Positions 47,244 to 60,725 of a stretch of 64,000 bases of DNA are shown one piece after another; position 1 is the first letter of the stretch, and each line of letters opens with the position of its first letter. The position numbers and the translations under genes are program-made. This DNA is from Sarcocystis neurona (Eukaryota; Apicomplexa; Conoidasida; Eucoccidiorida; Sarcocystidae): NCBI GenBank assembly GCA_000727475.1, contig KL647298.1, forward strand, positions 1,018,786 through 1,082,785, read 5' to 3'. The notes under the pieces are model-generated. The model did not search any database, had not been told where the DNA came from, and was given only the letters and a program-made list of their open reading frames with translations.

Positions 47244-49660
47244 TTTCGTCCGTCAGCATTAGTAATGTCGAAATTTCGGATGATGTACCACTAGCCCAGT
47301 GGTCTTCCGTCTGGGAGCCAACATTCCAGAGTAGTTATTACCGTATCTTTCAAAACAAGATGCCAACGTCCCCTGCAAATTCTCTACCCTGCACGAGAGT
47401 GTCGACCACTCTGCAGTAAAAATCTCCTCCATCCTAACAGGTTTTGGCAGAGGTATCGAGCTGCTGGACATCCTGTTTTTGTTGTTACATATTTCGGCAC
47501 AATTATCAGTAGGTTTCGGGAGCTTGCATTCTGCATTCGATATCCATTGTCGGATATGTCAGCAGCATGCTCCCCAACAACACCTACCGGCTGCAGGTGA
47601 ACAAGTATATATATAGATATATATATAGGTATCCATATATGTAGAGAGAGACACAGAGAACACTTATTTCTTGGCCGGATGGATACGGCAGAGGGTGTGA
47701 TTTCAAGTACGACACTAGTGGAGCTCAGTGGAGCGCGGTAAGCTGTGTTTCCTGCAACCCTGAAACATATAGGAAGAGCGCTTGCTGCAAGTTGGCACCA
47801 CTGGAGTACTGCTCTGAGGACTGCGCCCAATGTAGCTCTTTCTCAGCTACGCCGGTGCACACACGTGTAGTCGCAGGTTTGAACTCTGTCAGCGTACCAG
47901 TGATAAACGATGGACGTATACCTCTGTCCGTGTATATATATATATATACGAGTTACACCAACAGTGTGCATGTGCCCCTACAGAGAGAAGTGTAAATTTA
48001 TACAAATGTTCAGTCTAACATGCTACACATTTACGGAAGATAAAAGAGTATATCCATAACTGTACGACCTAAGACGAGTGAAGGCACTCCCGCGGTCTCT
48101 TTCCAGTCCCGGCACGATCTACATGCTCACACATAGATATATATATATATATATACACGTACACACATGTGTACGTGCATTCTAATACATGCGTACATTC
48201 CTTGTCATGTGGTACACTCTCTTAGCACAACAGTGAGAACACTTAGAAGTAAACGCTTCTCCTTGTACGTGCGTGAATACATATGCGTGTACGTACACAC
48301 GTGTATACATGCATTCTAATGTATGTGTACATTCCTTGTCACGTGGTATACACTCTTAGCACACAATTATGAGAACACTTACAAGTAAACGTTTCCCCTT
48401 GTACGTGGGTGAACATTCCCACATATACGCACATGTAGTGAGTAGATCAACGTAGGTGCATATACGTATATCAATTCCTTGATGCTATGGGACATGCACA
48501 GATCCACCTCCGTATATCTATGCGTAAAATACACGTTCTGTGAACGTTACCGACCCTATTCATATCAGCGGGTAGTGCAGGAACACGTGTATCTATATCT
48601 ATCTATCTATCTATCTATCTATATATATATATGTTAACGTGTACGCATGCGAATCTTAGCACGTCTTTCAAACAACTGCTTCAAGAGGTGGATGCACATT
48701 TACACAGTCGCACGCACGTTTTGCAGAACTCTTTTTTGTGTGTGGCTGTAGACGCTGTGAATGAGTACGCGTGCATTTTCTGGATGTACATACCTAAATA
48801 TACGTGTGCGAGCCTTTCACACTTTCTTAACCCGCACGTGAAGACTGGTGCGTGTATATGTATGTACGGATACGTATATATAAATATATATATATACATA
48901 TATAACTAGATGTGAGTTTCGGACCACGGCTAGCAGCTAAGAGGTCTTCAAAAGTATCTGAGGGACGAATGCGATTCCGTCCATGCGTCGACGGGCACGT
49001 ACGCGAGAGTTTCTTCAACGGCTGAAACGCGGGCATCCACTTTAAACAAAGCCAAAGAGGATGAGAACGAGTGTAGTATGATTATACGTGTATATATATA
49101 TATATACATTATACACATATGCGTGTATATATATATATACACACACATTATACACATGTATATATTTGTATACACATTATACACATGTATATATACGTAT
49201 ACATATTATACACATGTAGATATATATATATATATTATATTATACATATACATATATGCATATCTCTATGTATTGGGAGATTAATACAGTAGCTTAGACC
49301 TTTCTTGTGCTTCCTGCTACCGTGTATGACGGGGGGCGCGACGCAAGTATGGGAGAAGAGTAGCAAGCCACATAGGGCCGGTATTGCTTTGAGTGTCGTT
49401 CATTTCTATTCCCCTCTGGTAACGGGCAGCAGGAGAAGCAACCAGACGGCCAACGTCACTATTTTGTTCTGCACTTTGACACTTCATTTTTGCCCTGACC
49501 CCTTGTTACACTGCTACTAGAAGCAAGCGTGTGACTGCACGAGGTTTTTCGAACATCTCTTGTGTCTCCCAGTTACTCAGGCGGAGAGGTACACACAAAC
49601 GCAACAGCTCTGTGTTACGTTTTTCTAGTTGGTTTCTCCACCTTCCACATTACCTATAAT
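47244..49660. other. Mixed and TA-rich DNA, no gene
   Basis: 47244-47930 is mixed sequence with short frames on both strands. 48140-48430 carries a 133-bp tandem duplication. 48595-48635, 48860-48905 and 49080-49260 are TATC/TA tracts. 49300-49560 is mixed. No domain or exon pattern found. Confidence 0.5.
48159..48422 (+). repeat. Tandem duplication, about 133-bp unit
   Basis: Both copies contain gcattctaat, gtacattccttgtcacgtgg and, later, gagaacactt-agtaaacg and ccttgtacgtg in the same order (48181 against 48314). The copies differ by scattered substitutions. Confidence 0.8.
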
Positions 49661-50300
49661 GCCGCAGGAAGAGATACCAACCAGCCATATTTGATGGTAG
49701 ATTGCCGCAGGAAGAGATACCACCCAGCCATATTTGATGGTAGATTATTCTCCACTTCTAGAAGAAGAAATAGGGTACGCGCTGCGGCAGTAGTCACAGT
49801 GGTCACCACAGCCTGAAGAAGCAACGGGAGACCACCAATTTTCCACGCCGAGTCGTCCGCGCCAGCAACAGCAGCAGCCACGGGATATCACAGCGGACGC
49901 CACGACGTGTGTAGCTATGGAAGAAGCAATTAGTAGCATGACTCTAATTATAGTAAGGGGAGGCACGGGGCTGCAAGATGCACTTGTATATGTTCGTGTA
50001 TCTATCTGTCTCTCTAGACAGACAGATATGGAAATTCAATTGTTTAATAGTAAGGGTAGGAATAAGTACAAGAGGAGACACTCAGCAGCTACAATTCTGC
50101 ATCTAACTCGCCGTCGTAGTGAGACGGAGGGCCCCATATTCCACGCCAGCACGATGGCCTGCTCCAGTTTCGTCTTCAGAAGGATATTCGTTACTCACAC
50201 AGTATTTCGTCTTCTTGCCTGTGTAAATATCTTCTCATGTGGGAAACACGAGACAGCCATGCGGTACCGCAGCAAGAGAGTTTCACTATCATCTGTATAA
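49661..50300 (+). pseudogene. Degenerate reading frame with 43-bp duplication and in-frame TAG
   Basis: From about 49720 one plus-strand frame reads GRDTTQPYLMVDYSPLLEEE, IGYALRQ, a TAG (49791-49793), SQWSPQPEEATGDHQFSTPS, RPRQQQQPRDITADATTC, then MEEAISSMTLIIVRGGTGLQ to a stop at 50298-50300. The start region is duplicated (49661-49703 and 49704-49746, 43 bp each), which shifts the frame. Looks like a broken gene or mobile-element remnant. Family not recognised. Confidence 0.35.
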
Positions 50301-52160
50301 GCTGTTTATTCCCTTCGCTGTGTAAGCATCTTTCTACCAACGTATCTGTAGTCCTGTCGCTATATCGATGTCTACACCTATTAGCTGTGTATCCCGCTAT
50401 CCGTCTTCTTCTGTGACCCTGTCGTTTCCCTGCGTCTCTCCTTTTTGGCCCTTAAATTTTCCACCTATATCTTCAACTTTTTGCAAAGTCTCGCACCTGG
50501 GTAGTGATCAGATATTATTTCTTCTCTCAGCGTGATGGAAACAGTAGCTGTTCCAGTTCCCCTTCGCATTATCTCTGCCACGGATGTGTCACACACCGGA
50601 GCCAGGGCTGCCGATCAAGAGCAGCAACGCCTGCGAAATGTTTCCTTTCGCACGCTTTCAAAGACAAAAAATTCTGCCTCAGGAAAAATTTTTCTCGTTC
50701 GTGGCCCTTGACAAGAAGAGAACCGTATACGTTTTCAGCGGCGGGCGACTGTCAGAGGACCACAGTCGTGTATGTATCACTCCATATCAGTAACATTGAT
50801 TTTTTCCAGGAACGGGAAGGGTACTTCGTCAGTGGTGCATCTCTGCATTAATAGACGTGTAGAGAAATGTACGTTCCGTACGTGGGGAGAGAGCGGAGTA
50901 GACCGTCGGTGAGCTCGTGGACAAGTGCAGAAGCCGGACTCGCAGATCTACTGACACCTCGGCGCGGGTCTGTTTAGTTTGGCAGGGAAGCAGCAGAGCA
51001 GCGGGTGGAAAGCGCACGAGTGGAAAGTGCACGCATGGAAACCGGGAGAGACAGATAGGAAGGAAAATGGACTGCCACATACGGCACAAGCTTTGTTGTG
51101 TACTGCGCTTGCGAGGCGTGCCTGAACAGGCATGCGTCGTTCATGCATGCGTATAAGCGGTCTACGTCCTTGTAGCCGCAATAGCTGCGCTGCTTCTCAG
51201 CAGCTAACTCCGTTCTTCTTTGCAGTTTTCTGTTTCAGCAAGAGAAAAAAAAGAAGAGCGACAACGTAGCTGCGGCTTCCCTGCTTTTTTTGTGAGTGTC
51301 TTTCTAATCCTTGAGCGAAAAGACACACAGGGGAATGAAAAGAAGCGAAGGCAGTGAGGCCTCTGTCTCCCTTCCCGTCCGTATCGTAAGGAAACTGTCT
51401 TCTTCGGAAACGCACTTTTGGTGGCCGCAGAAGCCGCACGAGATCGACTCAGGGCCAAGACATGCACACTGAAGCACAATATCATCTGATAGCACGCGCG
51501 ATTTAATACATATATATGTGTATATACAGCCACGCACGCATGTAACCGCTTAGCCCCTGAACGAACCTCTGTGCGATAGTCTGTACTTCTGCTGCTGAAT
51601 TATACATATATATATAGAGAGAGAGACAGACAGACAGAAATACGGCTCATATCAATATTATATATATATATATATATATTTACGTACTGACACGCAGATG
51701 ATATACGTGCGTTGTCGCGGTTGAGGTTGGATAACAGACTCTTTCAGAAGTAGTGTCGCAGAGAGAAATGTCGTGCACGCGAAGAAGTGCCTGCAACTTC
51801 CAACTTCTTCTGAAGCAGCTGCTGCTCGTGTTGCTGCTGCCTCTTCCCAGCACGGAGCACACACATCCACACGTGTGTGTATAAACCGCGGGTCTCTGCC
51901 ATGCATCTGTATACACAGGGCGACGCTGACATACTAAATTTGAAGCCGCACAGAAAGCGACGTTAGAGGGCAGCGCCCAGACTTGGCCGCAGTGCGCCGG
52001 CACTTCAGCAGGCGAGCGGGTGTGTGCCACGGCGCTGAAGGGAGACAGGAAGGACTCACCAAGGACGCTGATGTACAAACCTAGTACTCAAATATATCTG
52101 CAGTTACTGGATGGGTTACCTGTCGTTGCTGCTCTCTGTTGCTGCTGTTGCTGCCGTCGC
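50301..52160. other. Mixed DNA downstream of the XPG gene
   Basis: A plus frame at 50584-50793 (FSFVALDKKRTVYVFSGGRL) has protein-like composition but no match I recognise. 51600-51690 holds GA and TA repeats. The rest shows no exon pattern. The segment next to 52160 is the 3' side of the XPG gene. Confidence 0.4.
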
Positions 52161-52399
52161 TGACTGTTGCTTCTGCTGCGGTGCTACCTGTTGCCGCTGC
52201 TGCTGTCCTCTGCTGCTGCTGTTCGGTGCTGCTGCGTGTTGCTGCTGCTGTTAGCTGTTAACTCTTGCTGCTGCCGTTGCCACGTGCTGCTGCTCTTGCT
52301 AACTTTTTTTGCTGCTGCCGTTGCTGCTAACGGTAGCTGCTCTTGCTGTCTGTCTGCTGCCTGCTAGTCTCCGCACACCCAGACTGGTGGCGGCCCCTC

Positions 52400-54579
52400 C
52401 TAGAGCTGCAGCTCTGCCTCCGCTGCTGCGGCAGCCTGCTGCAGTGCCTCATCCTCCTCTATTTCTTGCTGCATCAGTCTCAAAATATCTGCTTCTTCTT
52501 CTTCAACAGCAGCTACCTGGCCTCCCAGTCCCCCGGTCTCAGCGTCGGCAGCAGTGGCACTCAGATACGACAAAGGCGTTGCGTCGCGCGCAGCAGCGGA
52601 ATCAGACGAGCCGCCATCAGCAGAAGCAGCAACAGTGGCGGAGATTTCAGTAGCCGCAGCAGTTTCCTGCAGCTCTTCCGCCAGTGCTGCTGCTGCAGTC
52701 ATCCCATATTCTTCGCTACCTGTCCTGGCTGCCTGGGCCCCTGCTTTTCTCTTTCGACTTCTACGAGCAGCAGGTCCGGACGACGCGGTGCTTCTGTTGC
52801 TGCTGTTATCGTCGACTGCTGCTGCTGCAGCTCCCGCCCGGCTTTCTGCTGCTGCGCCTGCTGTTGCTTCTGCAGTTGCTATCTCAGGAGAAGTGGATGC
52901 TGCAGAATTCGCCGACGGTTTTTGCTCCTTCGCAGCTGTGTCAACGGTGTCTATCATCTTTCTTCTTCTCCTTCTTTGTGGAGGAGTTTCTGCTGCTGCT
53001 GCTGATCCTCCACGTGAAACAGCAGCAGCCTTGTCTTCCGCCAGTGCCCCCTCCCTCTTCGACTCCTTCCTCCCCGCGTTTCGCTGCTCATTCCCCTCTG
53101 CAGCAGCAGCTGCTCCTGCGTGCTCTCCAACCCCCGCTGCGTCTGCTGCTGCTGCTGCGCGCTTCTTGCCTCCCGCTCTTCGTCCTTGAGCTGCTGCTGG
53201 TCCTCCACCTGCTGATCCTCTTCTGTCCACATGAGCTGCTGCTCCCTGTCCGCCTGGTGCGCCTTCCTCACTCCCTGCCGCTGCTTCTCCGCTGCGTCCT
53301 GCTAATAAAGGTCGCTCTTCGACAGCAAGACTCACCTGCGGCCTCTGCCCCTCTTGCTGCTGCTCCTGCTGATCCTGCTGCGGTTGCTGTTGCTGCTGCT
53401 TTCGTCGGCGTTCGAGTGTCTGGACAGCGCATTTCATCCGTTTGCTGCGGATCACCCCCACAACGCCACCATCTTCCTCCTCCCAGGCTACCCCATCGGT
53501 ACATCGCACGTCGTCGAATGGCCGCAGGAAAGAGTCTTGCTGCTGCTTTTTCGCTCGTGCCTCGGTCCCCGCTGCACTTCCATCTTCTTCTATTTCTTCT
53601 TCCTCACTACTACGTACATGCAACTCGTCGCTGTCGCTGTCCTGTGCTGTGTCCTCTTCTGTGTCTTCAGCGTCCCACGGTTCCTTAGTTGTCCCCGGAG
53701 CAGCAAAAGCAGCACTGCCGGCAGGAGCTGCGCCATCAGCAACAGCAGCAGAGGTAGCCGCACCGTCGCGTGCAACAGCGGCAGCAACAGCATCGTCGTC
53801 GCCACTTCTTTGGCTGTCAGCGTCATTTGCAGGATGCTGTGCTGCACTATGAGCAGGCCGTCGCGCAGCGCCTTCGTGAGCCTCCCCCCCTGGAGTAGCC
53901 GCAGCTGCAGCGACACCCGTAGCTGCAGCAGCGGCAGCAGCAGCGGTAGGAGGCTGAACAGCAGCAGCACCTCCCGCTTTTTCAGACGTTTCTTCGGTTG
54001 ATGTGCGGGCAGCAGCAACCCCGTGTACGCTCGGGGAAGGCAGGTGATCTGGTGGCCGTGCGCCTGTGCGTTTTTTGTGGGGGGAAGGTATCGGCTGCTT
54101 TTTCTTCTTCTTCTTGTTGCTTATGTGGAGCAGCGGATAGAAGCGGGTGAGTCGCGTTTGCTGTTGTGTGCAGCCTGCGGCGTGGTACTGCTGCAGCGCA
54201 GGCAAAAGACACTCGAGCACCTGCGCCTCGGTGAGGGCTGCTGCACGCGAGAGAAGCGCAATGATGCTGCGCACGTCAGGCGGAGCCCAGGAGAAGGGCT
54301 GCTTCGAGCGGTCCACCAGCGGATTTTCAAGCGCCTCCAGCACCTCCGCAGAGGGGAAGTCATGGGGAAAATGCCACTGCAGGCGGTAGTTCTTGTGCTG
54401 CTCCTTGTAAATTCGCACTTCTGCCGGCTCCGCTGCAGCAGCAGCAGCGTCCTCCTGCCTCCACGGCTCCTCCGCCCACCGTCGGAAGCGGCGCAGCGCA
54501 GCGAGAGAAGGAAAGGCTTTTAATACTTCTACTGCGTTCACAATCCCAATGCCCCGCACACCCAACGTGTAGTCACAAC
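52400..54579 (-). CDS. XPG last exon: helix-hairpin-helix, PIP-like motif and long Ala/Gln-rich tail
   Basis: Acceptor tctactttcag; the first bases complete the Gly of LLGCDYT. Continues GVRGIGIVNAVEVLKAF and SKQPFSWAPPDVRSIIALLS (the family's helical extension), then QTRLTRFY. The tail of over 500 residues is low complexity (EEDTAQDSDSDELHVRSSEE, QQQQQPQQDQQEQQQEGQR) and unusual beside the shorter yeast and human C-termini. The frame after the TAG meets two more TAGs before a TGA near 52110. Confidence 0.88.
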
Positions 54580-57500
54580 CTGAAAGTAGACAAAAAGAAG
54601 GGGAACCAGCAGAAAAAAGGAACATGTCAGCTCAGGCACACGGCAGTGGGGAGAAGAAGTAGCAACGCGCCGCCCCTTCTCCGCATCTGGAAGGCCAGCA
54701 GAACTCCTCACGGGCAGAGGGACGCTTCCGCTTCACAAGCCCCCCCCCTGCGGTCTACGAAAGCAGCACTTGCGTCGAACTCTGCAGGATCCGACCTTGT
54801 AGAATTGCTGCATATCAACTAGCCACAAGATGGAGATTAAATCATTTCTATATCTGGGACAAGTCAATATATAGTAGTCGTACACACGGCTGAAGAAAGG
54901 AAATATCTGTCTGTGTGGGGACTGTATACATGGGTCGGTCTTCCTTTGATATAAGTGCCTCCCTTCTACCACAGAGAAAACTACGAAGCAGAAGCAGCAC
55001 AGGCAGAGAACACATGGCAGCAGCAGAGATACGATGGGTTGAGGAAGAGAGTAGACGCAGAACAACATGCAGCGGGGGGTGCACAGGAAGGGAAAAGGAC
55101 AGAAAGAGAGAAGAAGACACGAAGAAGAGCAGCAGGCGTCGCGCACAGCAGTAGCAGAAGACAAAGAGAGAAGAAAAGGCAGCATCCTTTTCCCGCACCC
55201 ATACACGCATATACATATCTATAGCAGAAGCAGCAGCAGAGACGGGGAAAGGCAGGTAAGACGAAGACACGGCAGCGGGAGGTAGACGATCGGCTGAAGG
55301 AGAGAGAAAACGGAAAAGCGACACATAGCGGTTCGCGAAGCGGAAGAGAAAGGGGCAAAGAAGAGAAGAAGCACACGGTGCCCAGGAGTAGATGAAGAGG
55401 GAGAGAGAACGAAGCAACACCATTTCTACCACCTAAACATATACGAATACGTACATATATATATATATATATATTTCTGCATGTGTATGTGCAGGTGAGG
55501 GAAGAGGGGAGATAGACGCATAGAAAGAAAACTGCAAGTCTGTCTAGCTGCACGTCCTGTGGAAGAAGTAGAAATGCAGGGAAAGCAAGGGAAAGGGGAC
55601 TGCGCTCACTCAAGAGGAAGGAGCAGGAGAAAATATTTTCTAAGCACCGTCGTCGACGCGTACGTGTTCGTTATAGAGGTCAGACGTTTGCAGGGACGCA
55701 GATGTATACGCGTATATATGTAGACAGCAGAGAAGATACAGAGAAAGGAGAGGAAGGACGAGAGGTAATGCAGGAGAGAAAAAAGGGAAGAAAAGAAGTA
55801 AAGAAGACGAAGAAGAAGAAGAAGAGGAAGACACAAAATAAGAAGACGAAGATGAAGAAATAGACATGCAGAGGAAATAACAGACATGGAGAAGACGAAG
55901 AAGAGACGAAACAGAGGCAGGAGCCTAAAGTGAAGACGTGAGAAGAGAGTACGAACGAGCAGCAGGGTGACGAGCGGCGGAAGGAGAAAACGAAGAAGAT
56001 GGGAGAGAAGCACGGAGCTTACGAGAGAAAAAAAGATTTCGAAAGTGGGGAACTCCAGGGGAGACGCAGGAGAGAAGAGGGAGGAAAAGACACGAAGCGG
56101 AGGACGAAAAGAAGAAGCGAGAGAGGACCAGCCGGAGAAGCAGCAGGAAGGGGGCCGGCCGGAGAGGAACGCAACGAAGACGGAAGTGAGAAGAAGAAGA
56201 GCAGAGAGGAAGCCAGCGAGGCGGTGAGTAACTGAAAAGAGAGGAGACGAGGAAGAGGCGGAAAGGGACAAGAAAGAAGAAGAGAAGAACGGTGGAGAGG
56301 AGGCAGAAAAAGACGGAGGAGAGTTCGAAGAGAAAAAGCGAGAAGACGGACGACGCAAGACGGAACAGGAGAGGGAGAAGGAGGGGACAGAACGGAGAGA
56401 AACAACGCAAGAAAGACTGGAAGGGACGGAAATTTCTCCCAAACGGGGAGAGACCGGAAGTGCGAGAGAAAGACGCAGACAGAAGAGGACCGAAGAAGCC
56501 CTCGCGGACGCAGCAGGAAAGCCGAAGAAATGACGGGGGAAGCGTGTGAATCGAGGAGACGGAAGAAAGCAGCAGGTAAAGCGGCGAAAAAGGACGAAGA
56601 AGACGAGAAGAAGCGGAGGACGAAAGCGGGAAGCGAAGCGGAGCAGCGGGCCCCCACCTCAAGCACTTGGCACGAATAGGTAGGGGAAGACGAAAAAGGA
56701 GAAGAAGACATGAAAAGGTGGAAAGGAGGCTGTACAACAGGCGTAGATTCCCCACCTGGCGAGAGGCCCTCTACAACGCGAGACCACGGGAGACACACAC
56801 ACAGAGACAGAGACAGGGACGGAGACAGAGACGGAGACAGGGACGGGGACAGGGACGGAGACAGGGACGGGGACAGAGACGGAGCCAGGGACGGGGACAG
56901 AGACGGAGACAGGGACGGGGACGGAGAGGGGCCGAGAGACAGGGACAGGGACAGGGACAGACAGGGACCGAAGCACAGAGACAGAGACAGAGACAGGGAC
57001 ACGGACAGGGAGAGACAGCCGGAGAGACAGCGGGAGAGACAGCGGGGGAGACAGCGGGAGAGAAGGCGACACAACGAGAAGGAGAAACGAAATGCAGGGT
57101 GGAGACGTCGAATGTGCTTCAAGAAAGGGACTTCGTTTCAGAGAGAAGAGAAAAAAAAAGCCCGTGGAGTTCACGCGACGTGACACGCATGCACCACCAC
57201 ATACGAACACACACAAGTACAAATAAACCTGTGTGTGTCCCATCTGTCTGTCTATATATGTACGTATGTATCTACCAACCTAAATGTCAACATGTATATT
57301 ATGTATATATAATCTCAGTTGTGTATACAAATAGACAAAGAAAACTGCCGTGTTCTTCCTCTTCTTAGTGAGGAGTGAATTCTACGCAAGAAGCAGCGAC
57401 AAGCGTCGTCCACAATGCAGAGATACATACATATGTATCGAGAAACAAAAGTGTGCATATATACACATATATATGTACGAAGAGGAATAGAGGTATATAC

Positions 57501-60500
57501 ATATATAGCGACACAGACAGATTCTTATATAAAGAGAAATGTACATATATGTATATATACATGTATACGTACGAAGAGAATAGAGGTACACAAATGTATG
57601 CATGTGTACATATATATATACATATATATGTTTTGTTTGTGTACATGTTGTTTTAGGACATGTGTACAACAATGATGCATCTGCATGTGAAGCAACCGCA
57701 ATCGCTGTGCGGCTGCTGCCTGAGTTGCTCAGGCGGGCTATCTGCTTCTGCTGCTGCGGGGGCTCCAGTGCAACTATGGCTTTGCTGTTGCTGCTGCTGC
57801 AGTTGTTGCTGCTGCAGTTGCTGCTGCTGCAGTTGCTGCTGCTGCAGTTGCTGCTGCTGCAGTTGCTGCTGCTGCAGTTGCTGCTGCTGCAGTTGCTGCT
57901 GTTGCAGTTGCTGCTGCTGCAGNNNNNNNNNNNNNNNNNNNNNNNNNNNNNNNNNNNNNNNNNNNNNNNNNNNNNNNNNNNNNNNNNNNNNNNNNNNNNN
58001 NNNNNNNNNNNNNNNNNNNNNNNNNNNNNNNNNNNNNNNNNNNNNNNNNNNNNNNNNNNNNNNNNNNNNNNNNNNNNNNNNNNNNNNNNNNNNNNNNNNN
58101 NNNNNNNNNNNNNNNNNNNNNNNNNNNNNNNNNNNNNNNNNNNNNNNNNNNNNNNNNNNNNNNNNNNNNNNNNNNNNNNNNNNNNNNNNNNNNNNNNNNN
58201 NNNNNNNNNNNNNNNNNNNNNNNNNNNNNNNNNNNNNNNNNNNNNNNNNNNNNNNNNNNNNNNNNNNNNNNNNNNNNNNNNNNNNNNNNNNNNNNNNNNN
58301 NNNNNNNNNNNNNNNNNNNNNNNNNNNNNNNNNNNNNNNNNNNNNNNNNNNNNNNNNNNNNNNNNNNNNNNNNNNNNNNNNNNNNNNNNNNNNNNNNNNN
58401 NNNNNNNNNNNNNNNNNNNNNNNNNNNNNNNNNNNNNNNNNNNNNNNNNNNNNNNNNNNNNNNNNNNNNNNNNNNNNNNNNNNNNNNNNNNNNNNNNNNN
58501 NNNNNNNNNNNNNNNNNNNNNNNNNNNNNNNNNNNNNNNNNNNNNNNNNNNNNNNNNNNNNNNNNNNNNNNNNNNNNNNNNNNNNNNNNNNNNNNNNNNN
58601 NNNNNNNNNNNNNNNNNNNNNNNNNNNNNNNNNNNNNNNNNNNNNNNNNNNNNNNNNNNNNNNNNNNNNNNNNNNNNNNNNNNNNNNNNNNNNNNNNNNN
58701 NNNNNNNNNNNNNNNNNNNNNNNNNNNNNNNNNNNNNNNNNNNNNNNNNNNNNNNNNNNNNNNNNNNNNNNNNNNNNNNNNNNNNNNNNNNNNNNNNNNN
58801 NNNNNNNNNNNNNNNNNNNNNNNNAGTGATGCGCGCGTACCCAGAAGCAGAGCCAGTAAAGCGAGCTGGTGTCTGTCTAGCCCCAGGACGCTCAATATGC
58901 AGTTGCTCTCGTACATTTCCACGCTTTTTTTACTTTCGAAGAAGTTGCGGTAAACTTCTGCCGCACCAAAGACCACCGCGTCGCTATCGTCGGAAATGAC
59001 TGCAGCGCCAGCAGCAGCAATATGAGCAGCAGCAGCACCAACTCCACCATGAGCAGCAGCAGCAGCAACACGAGCAGCAGCATCGCCAACAGCAACACGG
59101 GAAGCAGCAGCAGGAACACCAGCTGCAGCAACAGCATGACGAACAGCAGCACCATCAGCAGCAATAGAAACACAAGCAGTCCCTGCAACACAGGCAGCAC
59201 GAGGAGCAGGATGAGGGCAGAGAGGCGCAGCAACACAGGCAGCAGCCAGACAAGAACACGCCGAAGCAGCAAAGAAGCACAGCAGCAGCATCACACGTTC
59301 AGCGACAGAAGCAACACGTACGCCCAGCAGCTTTTTTAAAGCACAGCACTAGGCGGCCGCAGCAGCAGTGACAGCGCATGCAGCAGCATAAACGTTTCTA
59401 CAGCAGCAGGGAAAGCACACCGTGGAGAAGCAGCAGGGAGACACAAGACGCAACCGCCACAGCAAAAACCCTGCAGCAGCAGCCATCGCCCACGAAAGAA
59501 TCCGAGTTTTCTGCAGCAGCAACTGGTGGAATCTTGCGAAGCAACATCTGTCACTGAGGAAGAGAAAAAGCACCGCCAGCATCGCAGCACAACAACAGAG
59601 ACAGCCACCAGCACGTCCTCAACGCAGCAGCAGCAGGACGCTACATATACCTACGAACGCATACATACATATATATATATACACATATATGTATATACGC
59701 ATATATTTAATGTATATATGTATATATATCTGAGTATGTGCGGATACGCGAACTTCCTTTTCGACGCCATCGAGTAGCTTCCTGCAGCTACCGGGAAGGA
59801 GACCGCATGCAATTTGAAGAGCAACAGCGATAGCCGTTCCTTCCTTCCTCTCTACGACGTGCACACGTCTCTTTTACCAGTATCGATTGCGGGGTGCACA
59901 GGAGAGGCTGATCCAAACAGAAAAAATATACCTACAGATACGTATATATCTACAAACATAAATAGACAGGTATATATATATATGACAGAATGAATAAGTA
60001 TATACATGTGTATATGTATTCCATCATCTACAGTTTCTTCCTTCTATATACATATATATATATATATATACGTACGTATTCCGGGCGTATGTATTAATGT
60101 ATATTAAGGCAGGAGTCCACTCATATATATATATATATATGTACGTATGAGAGCCTGTGTAAGAACATATATGTAGAAACTGCAGATGAAGAAATACGCA
60201 CATATATATATATATATATATGTGCGTATTTCTTCATCTGCAGTTTCTTCCATATATATATATATATATAAACACGTTTATTTCTGCCAATGTAATGACA
60301 GTAATGCATATATATATATATATACACGACAATACGGATATGTATGTAATACACGGGTATATGTATTTCATCATCTACACGTTATCTTGATCTACTTGTG
60401 TAGTCTACCGCTCGTTCGGGTAGCACGTGAGATTGTTTTTTGCGTATTAACAACGCTACGATGCAGCAGAGACGCAGGAGCGTGGACGACGCTGCAGTCT

Positions 60501-60692
60501 CAGCAAAAGCTGCAGCTATAAAGAGAAGGACAAATGAAAAACATCGTTCACAGTCGAGAAGAGAAACGAAAAATTCGTAGGCCAAGGCGCAGAAAACGTG
60601 CGGCTTCCTTCACACGCGCTACGCGCGCTTCTTTCAGCCGCAAAGCCGTTCGGCACTTCTTGCAGCACTACCTCAGGAGACACAGAGACGCA

Positions 60693-60725
<33 letters not shown>

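Larger units (their letters stand above)
54580..58840 (-). other. XPG intron 2 (about 4.3 kb, includes gap)
   Basis: Starts GTACGC, ends ctactttcag on the minus strand. Contains the 902-base gap, the 15-bp LQQQQ-type repeat, TA blocks (57200-57650 and 55440-55475) and a pyrimidine tract of more than 2 kb. Its extent is inferred from the exact motif join of its flanking exons; an extra small exon inside cannot be excluded but is not needed. Confidence 0.75.

Noticed and set aside
56019..57122. 367-codon Ser/Leu/Pro-rich minus-strand ORF
   Set aside because: By-product of the pure pyrimidine tract within XPG intron 2; no start context, splice role or domain.
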